This document shows positions 20,061 through 31,974 of a stretch of DNA of 64,000 bases, piece by piece. The notes under the pieces were generated by a model. That model was not told where the DNA came from and did not search any database. It was given only the letters and a program-made list of their open reading frames with translations. The translations under genes and the position numbers were made by a program. This DNA comes from Pomphorhynchus laevis (lineage: Eukaryota > Acanthocephala > Palaeacanthocephala > Echinorhynchida > Pomphorhynchidae), in assembly GCA_012934845.2 (NCBI GenBank), contig WNNJ02002625.1, forward strand, positions 1 to 64,000, written 5' to 3'. Every line of letters starts with the position of its first letter. The stretch's first letter is position 1.

Positions 20061-22318
20061 TTATTTATTATCCATCCATAAAAATTTGCCACTTAAGAGT
20101 TTAAATTTATTCTTTATATTATTGTGTTGATTTATATATTTTACTATTTTCTGCTTGATGTTATTTTTATAGTAACCTAGTTTAAAATATGTATCTATTA
20201 AATTATTTAAATGATTTTTAAGAAAGCCAATATCATTACATATTGTTGCAATTCTTAAAATTTCATTATTTAATGTATTATATTTTATATTATATGGTAT
20301 GCATGAATGCTCATGCAAAAATATGTTTCTTGTAAATTTAAATATGTCATCTTTACGATATAAATTAATAGTAGTTTTAGTTAATGTTAATTTAATGTTC
20401 ATATCTAGATATACACCTTCTTTATCATTAATATTGGTTTTGTTAAGAATAAGGCTTTCTGGATAAATGTGCTTACTAATTGAATAAAAATTATTAGAAT
20501 TAAATACACATATATCATCAATGTATCGAAACATATATTTCATATATTTATATTGTTTAGATTTAGTTTTTACACAGTTATGAACAAATTCATATTCTAT
20601 AAAGCTTAAAAACAAGTCAGCTATAATTGGGCTACTATTACCACCCATTGGAACACCTTTTACTTGTCTAAATATAGATGTCCCTACTTTTAAATAATTT
20701 TGATTTATCAAAATATTTAAGGATTCTATTAATTCAATTTTATCCATATATTTATATTTATTTGATGGTTTAATTTTTGTTAGATAGGCGTTATAATTAT
20801 TATAACATATATATGTATATCTTTTTCCGAATATAAGATTAATTAATTTTACTAACGCTTCTTTAATATCTACTAAACCTAGATTTGTATAAAGAGTACT
20901 AAAATCGTATGTATTTATATTTTGAAAATTTATTCCTTTTGTTTGTTCTAAAAATTCTTTTGTAGAATTAATACTGAAAAAGTGTTTTATACCAGTATTA
21001 ATTTCGATTACCTTGCAATATTTTTAAAGTTTGCTTTAAATACTTTAAATATTTTATTCATATATAGACAGAAAGTGGTTTTAATGTACATTTAAACGCA
21101 CTACATATGAACCTAGGTTTTATTGGATTTTTATGTAATTTTGGATTCCAATATAATATAGGTATAGTTTTATTATCTAATTCAACCTTTATACCCTTTT
21201 TATCCATTATAGAACAGTGACTTGTAATAATTGTTTCTAAACTCAACTCACTACGTTCATATGTTGGATTTACATTTAAATCATTAGAATTAACCTCTTT
21301 CATTAGTATATCATAATAAAGCTTTTTGCATATGAAGACAAAGTTATTACTAGCTTTATCAATAGTTGTTATTATATAGTTATCCTTTAATTTAGTAAGT
21401 TCTTTATACATATCTTTATTAATTTTATCTTTCCTTTTATAATTTTTTTGTTATTTTCATTTTATTTTTAATTTTATCAAATATATAATCTTTCCAAATT
21501 TTTATCTTAGATATATTCGAACTTTCACTATTAATCAGCTTACTAAAGTAATCATTTAAGTTATTATATAACGAATTGTAAATTTTATTTTTGTCGTTGT
21601 TATTATTTAATCTATATTTATACCCTTTTGATAGCAGCTTTCTTAATTCACAATTTTCAATTAATTCTAGATTATGGGTACATATATGTTCATTTATTTT
21701 ATCAAAACTAAGACTTTTACAATTGCATTCTGTTTCCATTATGTTTCTAATATTATCGTTACATATTGATTTTAATTCTTTATTATAATTACAAATTTTT
21801 CGTCCTAATGGTGGTAGGAGTTTATACCTTATTTTAGGAATATATTTACTTAAATCTGACCCTATTATTTCTTTACTTTTAGAATTATTTAAAAGTCCGG
21901 CTATATTTATGTTATCTATACATTTATTAATGAAGTTTATGGTTAATGTATATTTTCTATTGTTATTATTTACATTTATTGTATGATTATAGTATTTTGT
22001 ATTACAATAACTGTCTATTATACAACTTAGCCTATCATAGTCGTTAATTAATTCCTGATTTATTGAACATATGATATCTTTAAAAAAACTTCTTATATTT
22101 ACATAAAGATCTTTTAGCTTATTATCACTTAAAAGTTGTTTTAACATTTCTAATTGTTCATTTATATACATATCTTTTTTAATATTTTTAACTCTATTTT
22201 TCCTATTCCTTTTATCACCATGACTTCTTGGTTTGCGTTTAACCGGATTATTATAATATAGTTGTTTATTAAGTATTATACTACTTCTGCCAATTCCTTG
22301 TACCACTTCATTCAATCC
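20061..22318 (-). mobile_element. Penelope-like element, most complete copy (broken)
   Basis: Minus strand in order: 21,437-22,315, a basic Asn/Lys-rich region (RKPRSHGDKRNRKNRVKN) ending with LLPPLGRKICNYNKELK, NIMETECNCKSLSF, ICTHNLEL and CELRKLLSKGYKYR, the pre-RT block of this lineage; 21,058-21,411, TTIDKASNNFVFICKKLYYD and PILYWNPKLHKNPIKPRFIC; 20,920, NTYDFSTLYTNL (motif A); 20,061-20,747, VKGVPMGGNSSPIIADLFLS (motif B), KYMFRYIDDICVFN (motif C) and YRKDDIFKFTRNIF to the stop. It acts as an RT that primes on chromosomal DNA ends. The 5' part, including any N-terminal GIY-YIG, is cut off at 22,318 by LINE material. About three breaks. Possibly Naiad-like. Confidence 0.8.
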
Positions 22319-23224
22319 TAATGGGTAATGGGTATCGTTTAAATCTGATTATCTTGAATGTTTTCACAATTCTATATTTGTTAATAAAGTTTCGTTTAAT
22401 GCTTTTATTAAAATATTCCTTTGATATCATGCATTACCAGTTTGTTTTAACAACATACTTTTCTAATCTAAGAAGAGTTAATAAAGATGGATCCATCCTA
22501 GGAAAAAAAAATCCTAGTATGTACAGAAATCAAAGTACCGAATACACAAAGCAGTTACTAATCCCTAATTGACAAAATTGTTACCAAACTGACTCAAGTA
22601 TGCTGTCACTTCAGTTTGTACTGCGACCAGCGATTCCGCAGCAACTGGTGTGAACGAGTATTGCTACACTTTTATTCCTCTTATCAAGTAGTTACCCTAA
22701 TTGTCCTCGTAGTTCCACAGAGAACTCTGTTATTCCACATTCACTATCATAAACGAGTAACACTGATATTTTCTTCTAAATTATAAAATCGTCATAGTTT
22801 GTCCTCTCGGATTATTAAGCAAATCATCATCGGACACTTTATGCTTGGAAATTTGCTGTATGTTATTTTATCTCTCAAACGTTTTTAAGTAATATTTATC
22901 ATGAACAATTAATTTTGAAAAAGTAGGGAACATTCAAAAGATATATAATGAGTTGTCTTAAGAGTGTCATATCTAGATTCTAAGGGATTTTTAATACGCG
23001 CTGTATATTCTGTGGTTTTTATCTGTGAATCTTCTTTCATTTTTTTCAAATTTAAAGCTCGAATTCTTTCATGGGATTGATGCAATACATAGTGTACGCA
23101 AAAAGATAATATTAATAATTTGTATTATACCAAAATAAATTGCAATCAATAATGAAATAACTGACGTAGTTAAAATTAAAATTTTCACTGAATATTTTGA
23201 TTTTTTTAATTTCATAAACTACTT

Positions 23225-24560
23225 ATAATTTTTTATAATAAATTTTGATATATTTTGTGAACATGTTTTTGTTCATGCTACTACTAGTAATTTTGTTTGT
23301 TTTAAACATTTTTATTACACAGTCAAAAGAGGTGCAATGTTGTTCTGGTGGCCTATTCCTTAAATAGAAGTATAAACCCGAAAGAATAAATTTACTTAAA
23401 ACAATGTATAATCTTCTTGATGATTTATTATGTTTCATGGCTCGGTGAAAAACTAATAGAAATTTTAATGATTTTTTATGTGTTCATATCCGACTTATTC
23501 GATAATGATGGAGTAAAAGTCGAGCCTAAATTTTTACTTTCCTGCAATATTTTCTGTGAGTTGTTACACCAAATCTATTAAATTCACTTTTGTGTTTGAA
23601 TTTTCCTGTAATGTATTTAAATTTAGTCATGTTAAAATTTAAAACTAAACGTAAAAGGCGATGTCATATTTTGTCAATGACGGTCTTACATTTCTCCATA
23701 CACTTTTCCTTTGCAGCCATCTTTTTGGTTTTTAGAAAGATCAAAGAAATGTCGTCAGCTTAAATTACTCCAAGCACAAATTTATCACATATCTTGCTTA
23801 AGATGTGTCTTGTAGTAATTACATAACCGTATCGGACATAATGGAGATCTTCACGGCACACATTGCGTTAGGTAATATTTTGTATCTTAATATCCATCAA
23901 TGTAAAAATATCTAGCTTTGATACAAGCCCAGATTCTCTTAATTATGTTGCTTGGAACTTTATCCCGTATCAACGTTTTTAAAATTTCCTCTTAAGTTAT
24001 ATTATCAAAAGCTGCTGAAATATCTAGAGAATAAAGTATCCAAGGACAATTTTATTTATTAATACACATTTGTAAATCTCGTACGGCACCAATTGTGCTT
24101 TGTCTTTGCCTAAAACCGAAGAAATTTTGTTTCATTTTTAATTTTATTTTATTTTGATGTTTGAATATTGCGGTTTATCGATCTTTACTTATATAAAAAG
24201 TGTCGGTTGCAATAAATACGCACTTATGCCTTCTAGAATATTATTCTCTAAGATACCTAAAATGTCGTTAGAATTATTATGCTGGATTATATTAATTTTT
24301 CTAAGAAACAGAAGTAATCCCTCATTTATGATGGTATAAAAATTATTATTGATTTAAGATAAATTTTCAGAATTGGGATAAAGAGAAAAAGCGTCCAAAT
24401 GCATATTACAAAATTATTCATTACAGAAAAGACTTGAGAATATTTAAACTTTTAATTATTACTATCCAGATGGAAACCTAGTAGATTTTTAACTTCAAGA
24501 TAATGATACCGATCAAACGAGGCATACAAATACAATGCGACTGACTAATTTAAACTATTA
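23225..24560 (-). pseudogene. LINE-B ORF2 remnant in array C
   Basis: Minus strand shows the C-terminal FILSGLYFYLRNRPPEQ (23,320-23,400), the RT palm with the YADD region degraded near 23,760, WILYSLDISAAFDNI near 24,020 (motif A) and GFRQRQSTIGAVRDL near 24,090. From there it jumps straight to the sequence before the RT (KIKLKMKQN at about 24,140), so several hundred bases around KMIIL and NPLLTAVERAL are deleted. Clearly related to LINE-A ORF2 but with many stops and frame changes; an older subfamily. Confidence 0.7.
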
Positions 24561-24614
24561 GTGCCTATGGTATTAGTGAAATTGTTTAAACGGATAAAAT
24601 TTATAGAAGCGATA

Positions 24615-25080
24615 TTACTGAAGACGGATGGATTATCATAAGTAAGAATAGTTGCATGTCGAGACCTGAATCAGATACAGCAACATTCGGAAGGTTAAGG
24701 TTAGATTTGCTACTACAACGATCGATCTAAGGAAAACGATTACGTAGAGGTGGATGACAAACAGAGATGGTAAGCGTAAAGGCAAAGGAGCAGGTAGAAT
24801 GGGAATGACAATGGTGATCAATTGAGAATTAAGATAGGTCGGACCATTTATAATAGAAGTGGAGTGTTGTATCGGTTGACCTGAGATGCTACTGGAGTTG
24901 ATATATCTTTGTTATGTCTATAATATAAACATAATAATGTAATGATATAATATAATGTCATATCTATATGTCTATAATATAGACATATCTTCATTAATTT
25001 GATCTTTCCTTTTATAATTGTTTGTTACTTGCATTTTCATTTAAACTTGTTCTAATATATTATATATTAAAAACTGTTTA
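24615..25080 (-). repeat. Repeat U1, copy 1
   Basis: A block of about 450 bp also present at 34,020-34,470, 45,098-45,540 and 50,083-50,530, always between LINE-B ORF2 and U2. It includes GTTGCATGTCGAGACCTGAA, CGATTACGTAGAGGTGGATG and ATCGGTTGACCTGAGATGCT. All copies keep a 61-codon hydrophobic frame on the minus strand, but that is expected from recent duplication. It ends in an AT-rich stretch with TATGTCTATAATATAGACATA, a short palindrome. Origin unknown; perhaps the 5' part of the LINE-B type. Confidence 0.65.
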
Positions 25081-25359
25081 TTAAAGTATATAAAGCATTA
25101 TTTTATGATATTTATATATCTTCTGATTGCTTAAGTAGACAATATTTATTGTATTTCTTAAAAAAACTTTTGTTTATTTTCTATTTATATTTTTTGTCTA
25201 TTCTAAATTTTAATTTTGTTATTAATTTAAATCTTCACGAGTAATTGTATGCTAGCAATTACTAAATACTTTGTTCATTTTTTACAATTACATCGGAAGG
25301 CATTAATTATTTAATGTATTTGTCTATCAAAAATTGAAAATGATCAACCCTAAATATAG

Positions 25360-25905
25360 TTAAGTATAAAGTTAAACTAGAAAAAATTTGACCCATTTTT
25401 TGTGATACGTTCACAAAGTACTAAACAAATCAATACTTTATTGGCGACTCATTTTATTCAACCTTAATAAAAGGTGATAACTTTTATTTACAAATGTTTG
25501 AAAATATAATAGCAATTTAGCAGAAAATTGTTGAAAAATCAAGTGACAATTTAACCAACAACAGAAGCTTGTCATTCTTCACCAACTTAATTACTGGCTG
25601 CATAAATCTTTCAAAATTACAATGGTTTTCCAACTGAGCCATCAATTTATCAGAATTGCTGCAAATACGCTGCACTCAAGAGATTACCAATGCACATCAA
25701 ATGGCGTTAACAAGCATCTATATAATTGTCTCCCAATTATTAAGTCGGGCGCTGATTTACCTTAGGCTTTCAGACCACAGAAAGCCAATGAGTAATGCTA
25801 CTATTTTCTTCTAAACTATTAAATCGTCATATTTTGTCCTCTGTGCTTATTAAGCAAATCATCATTGGACACTTTATGATTGGAAACTTACTGTATGTTT
25901 ATCAG
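25360..25905 (-). repeat. Repeat U2, inverted copy in array C
   Basis: Reverse complement of the U2 type at 19.1 and 60.4 kb: ends with GGAAACTTACTGTATGTTTA next to the tail of LINE-A. The internal 17-bp inverted repeat is degraded. The LINE-A 3' tail meets it at the boundary sequence GGTAATATTTTTTTT, the same boundary found at 35,335 and 46,397. Confidence 0.7.
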
Positions 25906-25934
25906 AAACCAAATTTTTTTAGGTAATATTTTTT

Positions 25935-26240
25935 TTTCACACAATTTATTTGAAAAAGTAGAAAACATTCGAAACAGAAACATATGAATTGTTTTGTGTC
26001 AAATCCATGGTTCTCAGACATTGTTTGCCTTGCATTGTGTCTTCTGTATTGTGTCTTCTGTAATTTCTTCATATTATTGTCGCGGATTCTTCCATAGTTG
26101 CATTCCAATTAACAATGTACATAAACACAAATAATAATTAAAATTATTACAAAAAATAAAATTATAATCTGCAATGATGACAGAAATGATTTATCTGAAA
26201 AATAAAATGTATTCTCAGTATTTAAAGTGTTTTTTTGATT
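25935..26240 (-). other. LINE-A 3' UTR and tail
   Basis: Ends GAATGTTTTCTACTTTTTC then AAATAAATTGTGTG plus an A run. The same ending (CTACTTTTTCAAATAAATT) marks the 3' ends of related LINE pieces at 30.6, 35.6, 46.67, 51.65, 55.2, 55.86 and 60.33 kb. A 68-codon frame inside it is not conserved and is not a gene. Confidence 0.75.
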
Positions 26241-28953
26241 TCATAAACCATTTATAATTTTTCTATAATAAAAATTGATATATTTTGTTAACATGTTTTT
26301 ATGCATGCAACTACTGGTGTTCTTGTTTGTTTTTAACATCGTCATAACTAAGTCTAGATAGGTTTGTCGTTGTTCAGGCGGCCTATTTCTAGAATAGAAG
26401 TATAAACCAGACAGAATAAATGTATTTAAAACAATGCATGATTTACTTAATGATATATTAAGTTTCAAGGCTCTGTGAAAAACTGATATACCTTTTTTAA
26501 TGATTTTTCTGAGTTTGTTCATATCTGGCTTTTTTGACAATGATGGTGTGAAAGTCGATCCTAATATTTTTACCGTCCTGCAATGTTTTCCGTTAGTTGT
26601 TACATCAAATCGTGTAAACTCACGTTTGTGTTTGAATTTTCCGGTAATGTATTTAAATTTATTCATGTTAAAATTTAAACCTAAGCGTGACCAGGCGACG
26701 TTTTATTTTGTCAATGACGATCTTGCATTTTTCCATACACTTCTCCTTTGACGCCATCTTTTTGGTTCTCAGAAAGACCAAAGAAATGTCGTCAGCGTAG
26801 ATGACTCCATGCACGAGTTTATCACATAGATTGTTTAAAATATGTCTAGTGGTAATTACATAAAGTATCGGACTTAATGGAGATCCTTGCGGCACACCTT
26901 GCTTGAGGTAATATTTTGTATCTTTATGTCCATCAATGTAAAAATATCTTGCTTTGAGACAAGCCCATATTCGTTTAATTATGTTACTTGGAACTTTATC
27001 CCTTATCAATGTTTTTAAAATTTCTGCTTGAGATATATTATCAAAAGCTCCTGAAATATCAAGGGAATATAGTATCCACGGACAATTATATTTATTAATG
27101 AACATCTGTAAATCCCGTACCGCACCAACTGTGCTTTTTCCTTTCCTAAAACCGAAGATATTATTGTTAATTAGATTGTTTCGTTCATAAAATTGCGAGA
27201 CTTTTATTGCCAAAGCTCTTTCAACTGCCGTTAGTAATGGGTTGGAAATTGTAATTGGACGGATATCTTTTATATTATTGATAAATTTATTTTTCGGTAA
27301 AATTATCATTTTACCACATCCAATGCTTAGATACTCCGACAGTGAGCAGTTTACTAGATGCTTGGCTATTCTTATTTTATTCTTTAAACTTAGAAGTTTT
27401 ATTGCAGCCGGAGGACATGACATTCCATTGCTTGAAACTTTCGAATTACTAGGAAATGCGTCTAGTATATCCTTATAGGATATATCGATGCCTACTGATG
27501 TATTAATACAGTCTAAAATTAGATATTTGTTTAGCATCTTTTCGTCATTTAAGGTTTCAGCGTTAGATGTTAATTTTGTTCTTATAGCTTCTTGGACTTC
27601 GTCAAAAGATGTTGATGAGATCCAACGGGATGCTGCCGTTTTCCAAGTTCTGAATTTTCTACGATGTACTGTATTCCACCAATTTTTGGAAAACGGTTTA
27701 TAACATTTAATCTTCTTTATTTCATTGGTTAGGATTAACTTATATTGCAATCTTTCTATGTAAGACTGAATCCTATGCGCCTCCTCAAGATTTCCACATA
27801 AATCTAGTAAATTTTGTTTCATTTTTAATTTTTTAATTTTGATGTTTGAATATTTGCGGTTTATCGATCTTTGCTTATATAAAAAGGTGTCGGATGCATT
27901 CAGTAAGCATTTATTTATGCCTTCAAGAATATTATTCACTAAGAGAAATGAAATGTCGTTGGTGTGTTTGTGGTGGATTACATTAATGTTTCTAAGGAAC
28001 GAAAGAAATCCATCGTTTATAATGGTGTAAAAATTAATATTGATTTCAGATAAAATTTCAGAATTGATATATAGAGTAGAAAGGTTAAAATTAATATTAA
28101 AATAATTATTTATTACAGAGGCGACTTGAGAAACTTTAAACTTTGGATTATCACTATCCAGATGGGGACCTAGAAGATTTTTAAACTCATGACAATGTAA
28201 CCGATCTAACGAGGTAGACAAGTACGATGTTACTGACTGATTAAAATTATTAATGTTGGTGGAATTAGGAGCGAATACAGTCTTTAAAAATGTTTTGGTT
28301 GATTTAGATTCAAATACAACCATGCAGTGACCTATTATGGAGTTTTCTGGTTGAATGTTACATCGCCATTCAATGTCAATAGCACTGTCTCTGTTTAAAA
28401 TTGCAAAGTCGATAGTGGAAAACCATTTCTTTGTACGATTAAAAAAAGTATATTCGTTTGGAAGTTCTACTGTAAACCTATCGTTAATGCATCTTATTAT
28501 ATTAACTCCGCCGTTATCGTTGTAGTCACCTATAATGAAATCCAAATTATTATCCATTAGCCACTGAAACTTATTTCTAATCTCATCTGCAAATTTTCTA
28601 GGCCACAAACCTTTTTTTGACTTAGCCTTACTCTTAATATATATATTTGCAAATTTAAATGCTGCACCGTTTAGAATAATTTTTATTATTTGAAATGAAA
28701 AGAAATCGTTATAGCCGGACATTATTAAAGAAGGGTGTAAATATTTATTAATATATGTGGCCAAATTAAATGGGCTATCGTTCTTAATATTTAAGTGAAA
28801 TAGATTATATTCTAGGAATACATCAGATAGAACTCTTTGTGTTCTTGCTTCTTGTAAAGCGACTACATTAAAGTATCCCTCTTTTAAAAGATGAGCTGCA
28901 TTTGATACTGAAGCACAGTTCCATGAGACGATTGCTAGTTTATTATTGTTCAT
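26241..28953 (-). pseudogene. LINE-A ORF2, endonuclease plus RT, one frameshift
   Basis: Starts at the ATG overlapping the ORF1 stop (NNNKLAIVSWNCASVSN). APE-type endonuclease, residues about 1-230: SWNC, VVALQEARTQ (catalytic E), IIGDYNDNGG, STIDFAI and IIGHCMVVF, where the usual SDH is GHC. RT, about 480-760: KMIILPKNK..DIRPITISN, FGFRKGKSTVGAVRDL, YSLDISGAFDNIS (A), GVPQGSPLSPILYVIT (B), VIYADDISLVF (C). A short C-terminal region has LSGLYFYSRNRPPEQR. Full length would be 903 aa, a normal size. One extra C near 26,691, after motif C, shifts the last 150 codons out of frame; the plus-strand copy lacks it. Otherwise open throughout. Confidence 0.88.
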
Positions 28954-30062
28954 TTCGTTGAAGATGTGGTGCATTTAAATTCTAGTCCGTATTCTTTTAA
29001 GAGAGATATCACTTGGGTGCTAAAGATTGTTTGATTGTTTGATAGATTTTCTACTACTTGTACAACTTTATCCATTCCATATCCTAGATTAATAATTTTA
29101 TCATTGATATTGTCCAACTCATCGTTTATTGATCTGAGTTCTTTCTGACAGTAATTTTTATTTTGCTCTATTTCTTTAGATAGTTTTTCTAATCGATTAT
29201 TAATAGAATTCATATCCATACTAGCATCACTATGTTTAGTAGGTGTTTTGCAGGGGTGTTGGTTGATATTATGATCTGCATTTGTTACAATGGGTTGTTT
29301 TGATGCAACCGATGCGAATGATATGTTGGAGTTAACTTCTTGATTATGTTGTAAGTTATATGGTAGTATGTAATTTTGGAAGTGTTGGCAAGATTTATTG
29401 TATGCTTTGTGACCTTCCCCACAGTTTGCGCATTTATGGGTGTGTCTATTAGTACAAGTGTTGGAGTTGTGTGATTCTGCACAGTGAACACACTTTACTT
29501 TCTTCTGGCATAAACGGGAGTAATGACCCCATTCTTGGCATCTAAAGCATTGGGGAAACCTAAAACTATTGTATACGTTGTCATCCATTTCAACAATCTT
29601 AATTTCGTGTCCTAACAAATGAGCATGGCCGTTTTTTGCTAAAAATATCTTTTCGTTATCTACTTTTGCTAATACAGTTGTAAAATGTGTGTTTGAGATA
29701 GCTATCTTTTTAAGCATCTTAACACCAATTTCAGAGCAAAACATTGAGATTTCACTATGCTCGGCGAATATTGGAATAAATTTTAGGATAACATTTCTTT
29801 TAGGGGATATGTCAATAACCGAAAAATCGGTAGAATCGGCAAAAAAAGATATAAATTGGTTTTTTACATCAACTTCAAAAAAAGATACAATGGCATATGA
29901 ACCACTAAACCTAATTCGTTTAAACAGTCTTATAGGACTATTATGTTTAATAAAACGCCTTATCATATTTAGGTTGAACATATCTCTAGTCATCACGGAT
30001 TGCCAGTTTACTTTAACAATATATTTATCAAGCCTGGTAGGAGACAGCATTATCGATTCCAT
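28950..30062 (-). CDS. LINE-A ORF1, Gag-like zinc-knuckle protein, 370 aa, intact
   Basis: ORF1 of Jockey/I-type LINEs coats the element RNA and forms ribonucleoprotein particles. It starts MESIMLSPTRLDKYIVKVNW. Residues 1-165 form a folded region without a recognised name by eye. Three zinc knuckles follow: C172-x2-C175-x4-H180-x4-C185, C191-x2-C194-x3-H198-x4-C203 and C211-x2-C214-x3-H218-x6-C225, the spacing typical of this LINE group. A Ser/Asn-rich linker leads to a helical, coiled-coil-like C-terminus (about residues 290-365, with KELRSINDELDNINDKIINL). The stop TGA overlaps the ORF2 ATG (ATGA). Same length as the copy at 56,218-57,330. No defect seen. Confidence 0.9.
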   Translation of the reverse strand: MESIMLSPTRLDKYIVKVNWQSVMTRDMFNLNMIRRFIKHNSPIRLFKRIRFSGSYAIVSFFEVDVKNQFISFFADSTDFSVIDISPKRNVILKFIPIFAEHSEISMFCSEIGVKMLKKIAISNTHFTTVLAKVDNEKIFLAKNGHAHLLGHEIKIVEMDDNVYNSFRFPQCFRCQEWGHYSRLCQKKVKCVHCAESHNSNTCTNRHTHKCANCGEGHKAYNKSCQHFQNYILPYNLQHNQEVNSNISFASVASKQPIVTNADHNINQHPCKTPTKHSDASMDMNSINNRLEKLSKEIEQNKNYCQKELRSINDELDNINDKIINLGYGMDKVVQVVENLSNNQTIFSTQVISLLKEYGLEFKCTTSSTK

Positions 30063-30315
30063 ATTTAATTAAAAAACTATTAAAAATGAAACTTAGAAAC
30101 AATCAGAAGTCAAACACAACAAAAAGAAAAAATAAGAAAAAGTTAAAACAAAGTTAAAACAAAGTCACCACAAAACCACTTACCGATATTACCGCAAGAA
30201 AATCGTACTAGAAAATTCGCCTATTAAAGCAATACTTAAAAGCTGAAATCGTCTCGAGATAGTCGCAGAAAGAGAAACGTCAGTCGTGTGTGCAATCAGT
30301 CGTGCGCGCCCAAAA
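30063..30315 (-). promoter_or_regulatory. LINE-A 5' UTR (likely internal promoter)
   Basis: Aligned over its length with 55,950-56,217. Both start near GGGCGCGCACGACTGATTGC, with an inner ACACACGACTGAC, the GC-richest part of the element, and carry a TTTTAACTTTGTTTTAACTT stretch just before ORF1. LINEs of this type normally start transcription at their first base from a downstream promoter; that role is inferred from position only. Confidence 0.5.
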
Positions 30316-30589
30316 ATTTTTTTTTTCCGCCTCCGTGTAATATTTTTTTCATAATGATATTAATATTACAGTAGTGAGCAATATTAATTATGCATTTTAT
30401 ATTGTATTTTTTTCTAAATTAACAAATGTGCTAGCAAAATTTTCCTATTAAAATATATTTTTATGTAGATCTTTATATCTGGATGATCATCAATTTGTAT
30501 AAGTAAATTGTTTTATTTCCTACTATTTATATTTTACGAATACTGCTTTTAAATTTTTTTATTAACAAACCTCTCTAATTTCAGTTTTT

Positions 30590-31290
30590 TAAAAATTTAT
30601 TTGAAAAAGTAGAAAACATTCCAAAAATACAATAAATGTTTAAGAGGGTTACTACATAAATGTAATATCCAGGTTCTCAGGAGTTTTATGTTTCGCACGG
30701 GATCTTCTGTGGCTGTTTGACTCTGTGTCTTCTTTTCGTTTTCTTCAAATTTTAAATCGAATTCTTACAGGTATCGTTTAGATACGATTTAAAAAATAAT
30801 AATTTGTAGAAATCAAAATACACTGCAATTTATAATGATGACATATTTGATTAAGTTAAAAAATCTAATGTTTTCTAAGTATTTAAAAACCTTTCTAATT
30901 TTTGTCGTTTCTTCAAATTTTAATCTCGAATTCTTCCGGGTATAACTTACTTTATGTTATTATCTCTCAAATTTTGTATGTTACAATTATATTATAAGTA
31001 AGCCTTTATTAAAGTAATACCAGTAACATAAAGTTGTAATGTTGTGAAATTTTTAACTTCCGGGTCAAAAACGATATAATATCATTAGATCGGTTAAATA
31101 TGATTATCTTGAATGTTTTCGCAATTTTATTTTGTTAATAAAGTTTCGTATAATGCTTTTATTAAAATGTTCCTTTGATATCATGCATTGCCAGTTTATT
31201 TTAACGACATACTTGTCTAATCTAAGAGGAGTTAATAAAGATGGATCCATCCTAGGAAAAAATAAATTCCTAGTATGTACAAAAATCAAA
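30590..31290 (-). pseudogene. LINE deletion derivative: ORF1 start joined to a 3' UTR
   Basis: Minus strand begins MDPSLLTPLRLDKYVVKINW, the LINE-A ORF1 start with changes, continues NRSNDIISFLTRKL to about 31,050 and then passes directly into 3' UTR sequence with AGACACAGAGTCAAACAGC and the CTACTTTTTCAAATAAATTT tail near 30,600. About 4 kb of ORF1 and ORF2 are missing. The same product recurs at 35.6-36.29, 46.67-47.34 and, on plus, 54.58-55.23 kb, so this form either moved as a non-autonomous element or was copied with the unit. Confidence 0.7.
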
Positions 31291-31974
31291 GAACCGAATA
31301 CACAAAGCAGTTACTAATCCAAATTTGACAAAATTGTTACCAAACTGACTCAAGTATGCTGTCACTTCTGTTTGTACTGCGATCAGCAATTCCGCAGCAA
31401 CTGGTGTTAACGAGTATTGCTACACTTTTATTCTTATTATCAAGTAGTTACCCTGATTCTCTTCGTAGTTCCACAGAGAACTCTGTTATTCCACATTCAC
31501 TATCATAAGCGAGTAACACTGATATTTTCTTCTAAATTATAAAATCGTCATCGTTTGTCCTCTCGGATTATTAAGCAAATCATCATCGGACACTTTATGC
31601 TAGGAAACGTGCTGTATGTTATTTTATCTCTCAAACGTTTTTAAGTAATGTTTATCAAGAACAATTAATTTTGAAAAAGTAGAGAACATTCAAAAGATAT
31701 ATAATGAATTGTCTTAAGAATGTCATATCTAGATTCTAAGGGATTTTTAATACGCGCTGTATCTTCTGTGGTTTTTATCTCTGAATCTTCTTTCATTTTC
31801 TTCAAATTTAAAGCTCGAATTCTTTCATGGGATTGATGCAATACATAGTGTACGCAAAAAAATAATATTAATAATTTGTAATGATCTAAAAAAAATCGCA
31901 ATCAATAATAAAATAACCGACGTAGTTAAAATTAAAATTTTCTATGAATATTTTGATTTTTTTAATTTCATAAA

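Larger units (their letters stand above)
22320..25905 (-). mobile_element. Composite LINE array C (partial 5-kb unit)
   Basis: Same order of parts as the 4,997-bp unit at 30.34-35.34 kb, but without its first part and with an internal deletion. In plus coordinates: LINE ORF1 start (22,330-22,510, minus), LINE-C scrap (22,575-22,755, plus, ending GTTATTCCACATTCACT), head of U2 (22,761-22,880, minus), LINE-B 3' UTR (22,890-23,215) and ORF2 (23,225-24,560, minus), U1 (24,615-25,080), AT-rich spacer, U2 (25,360-25,905, minus). It abuts the PLE on the left and the 3' tail of LINE-A on the right. Confidence 0.7.
25935..30315 (-). mobile_element. LINE-A copy 1, nearly intact Jockey-type LINE
   Basis: Full layout on the minus strand: 5' UTR (30,315-30,063) beginning near GGGCGCGCACGACTG, ORF1 (30,062-28,950), ORF2 (28,953-26,241) and 3' UTR (26,240-25,935) ending CAAATAAATTGTGTG followed by A9. 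About 4.4 kb. Together with the plus-strand copy at 55.95-60.35 kb it has the same ORF1 length and the same ORF1/ORF2 overlap; proteins differ at only about a dozen of 370 ORF1 residues, so both are recent. One single-base insertion near 26,691 breaks ORF2 here. Lacks RNase H after the RT, as in Jockey-clade LINEs. The 5' end abuts the tail of another LINE piece. Confidence 0.85.

Noticed and set aside
24920-24990. Palindrome TATGTCTATAATATAGACATA as a regulatory site
   Set aside because: Simple AT-rich inverted repeat present in every U1 copy through duplication; nothing supports a function.
29689-30072. 127-codon frame antisense to LINE-A ORF1 (also 56,208-56,591)
   Set aside because: Shadow of an intact, motif-bearing ORF1; conserved only because ORF1 is.
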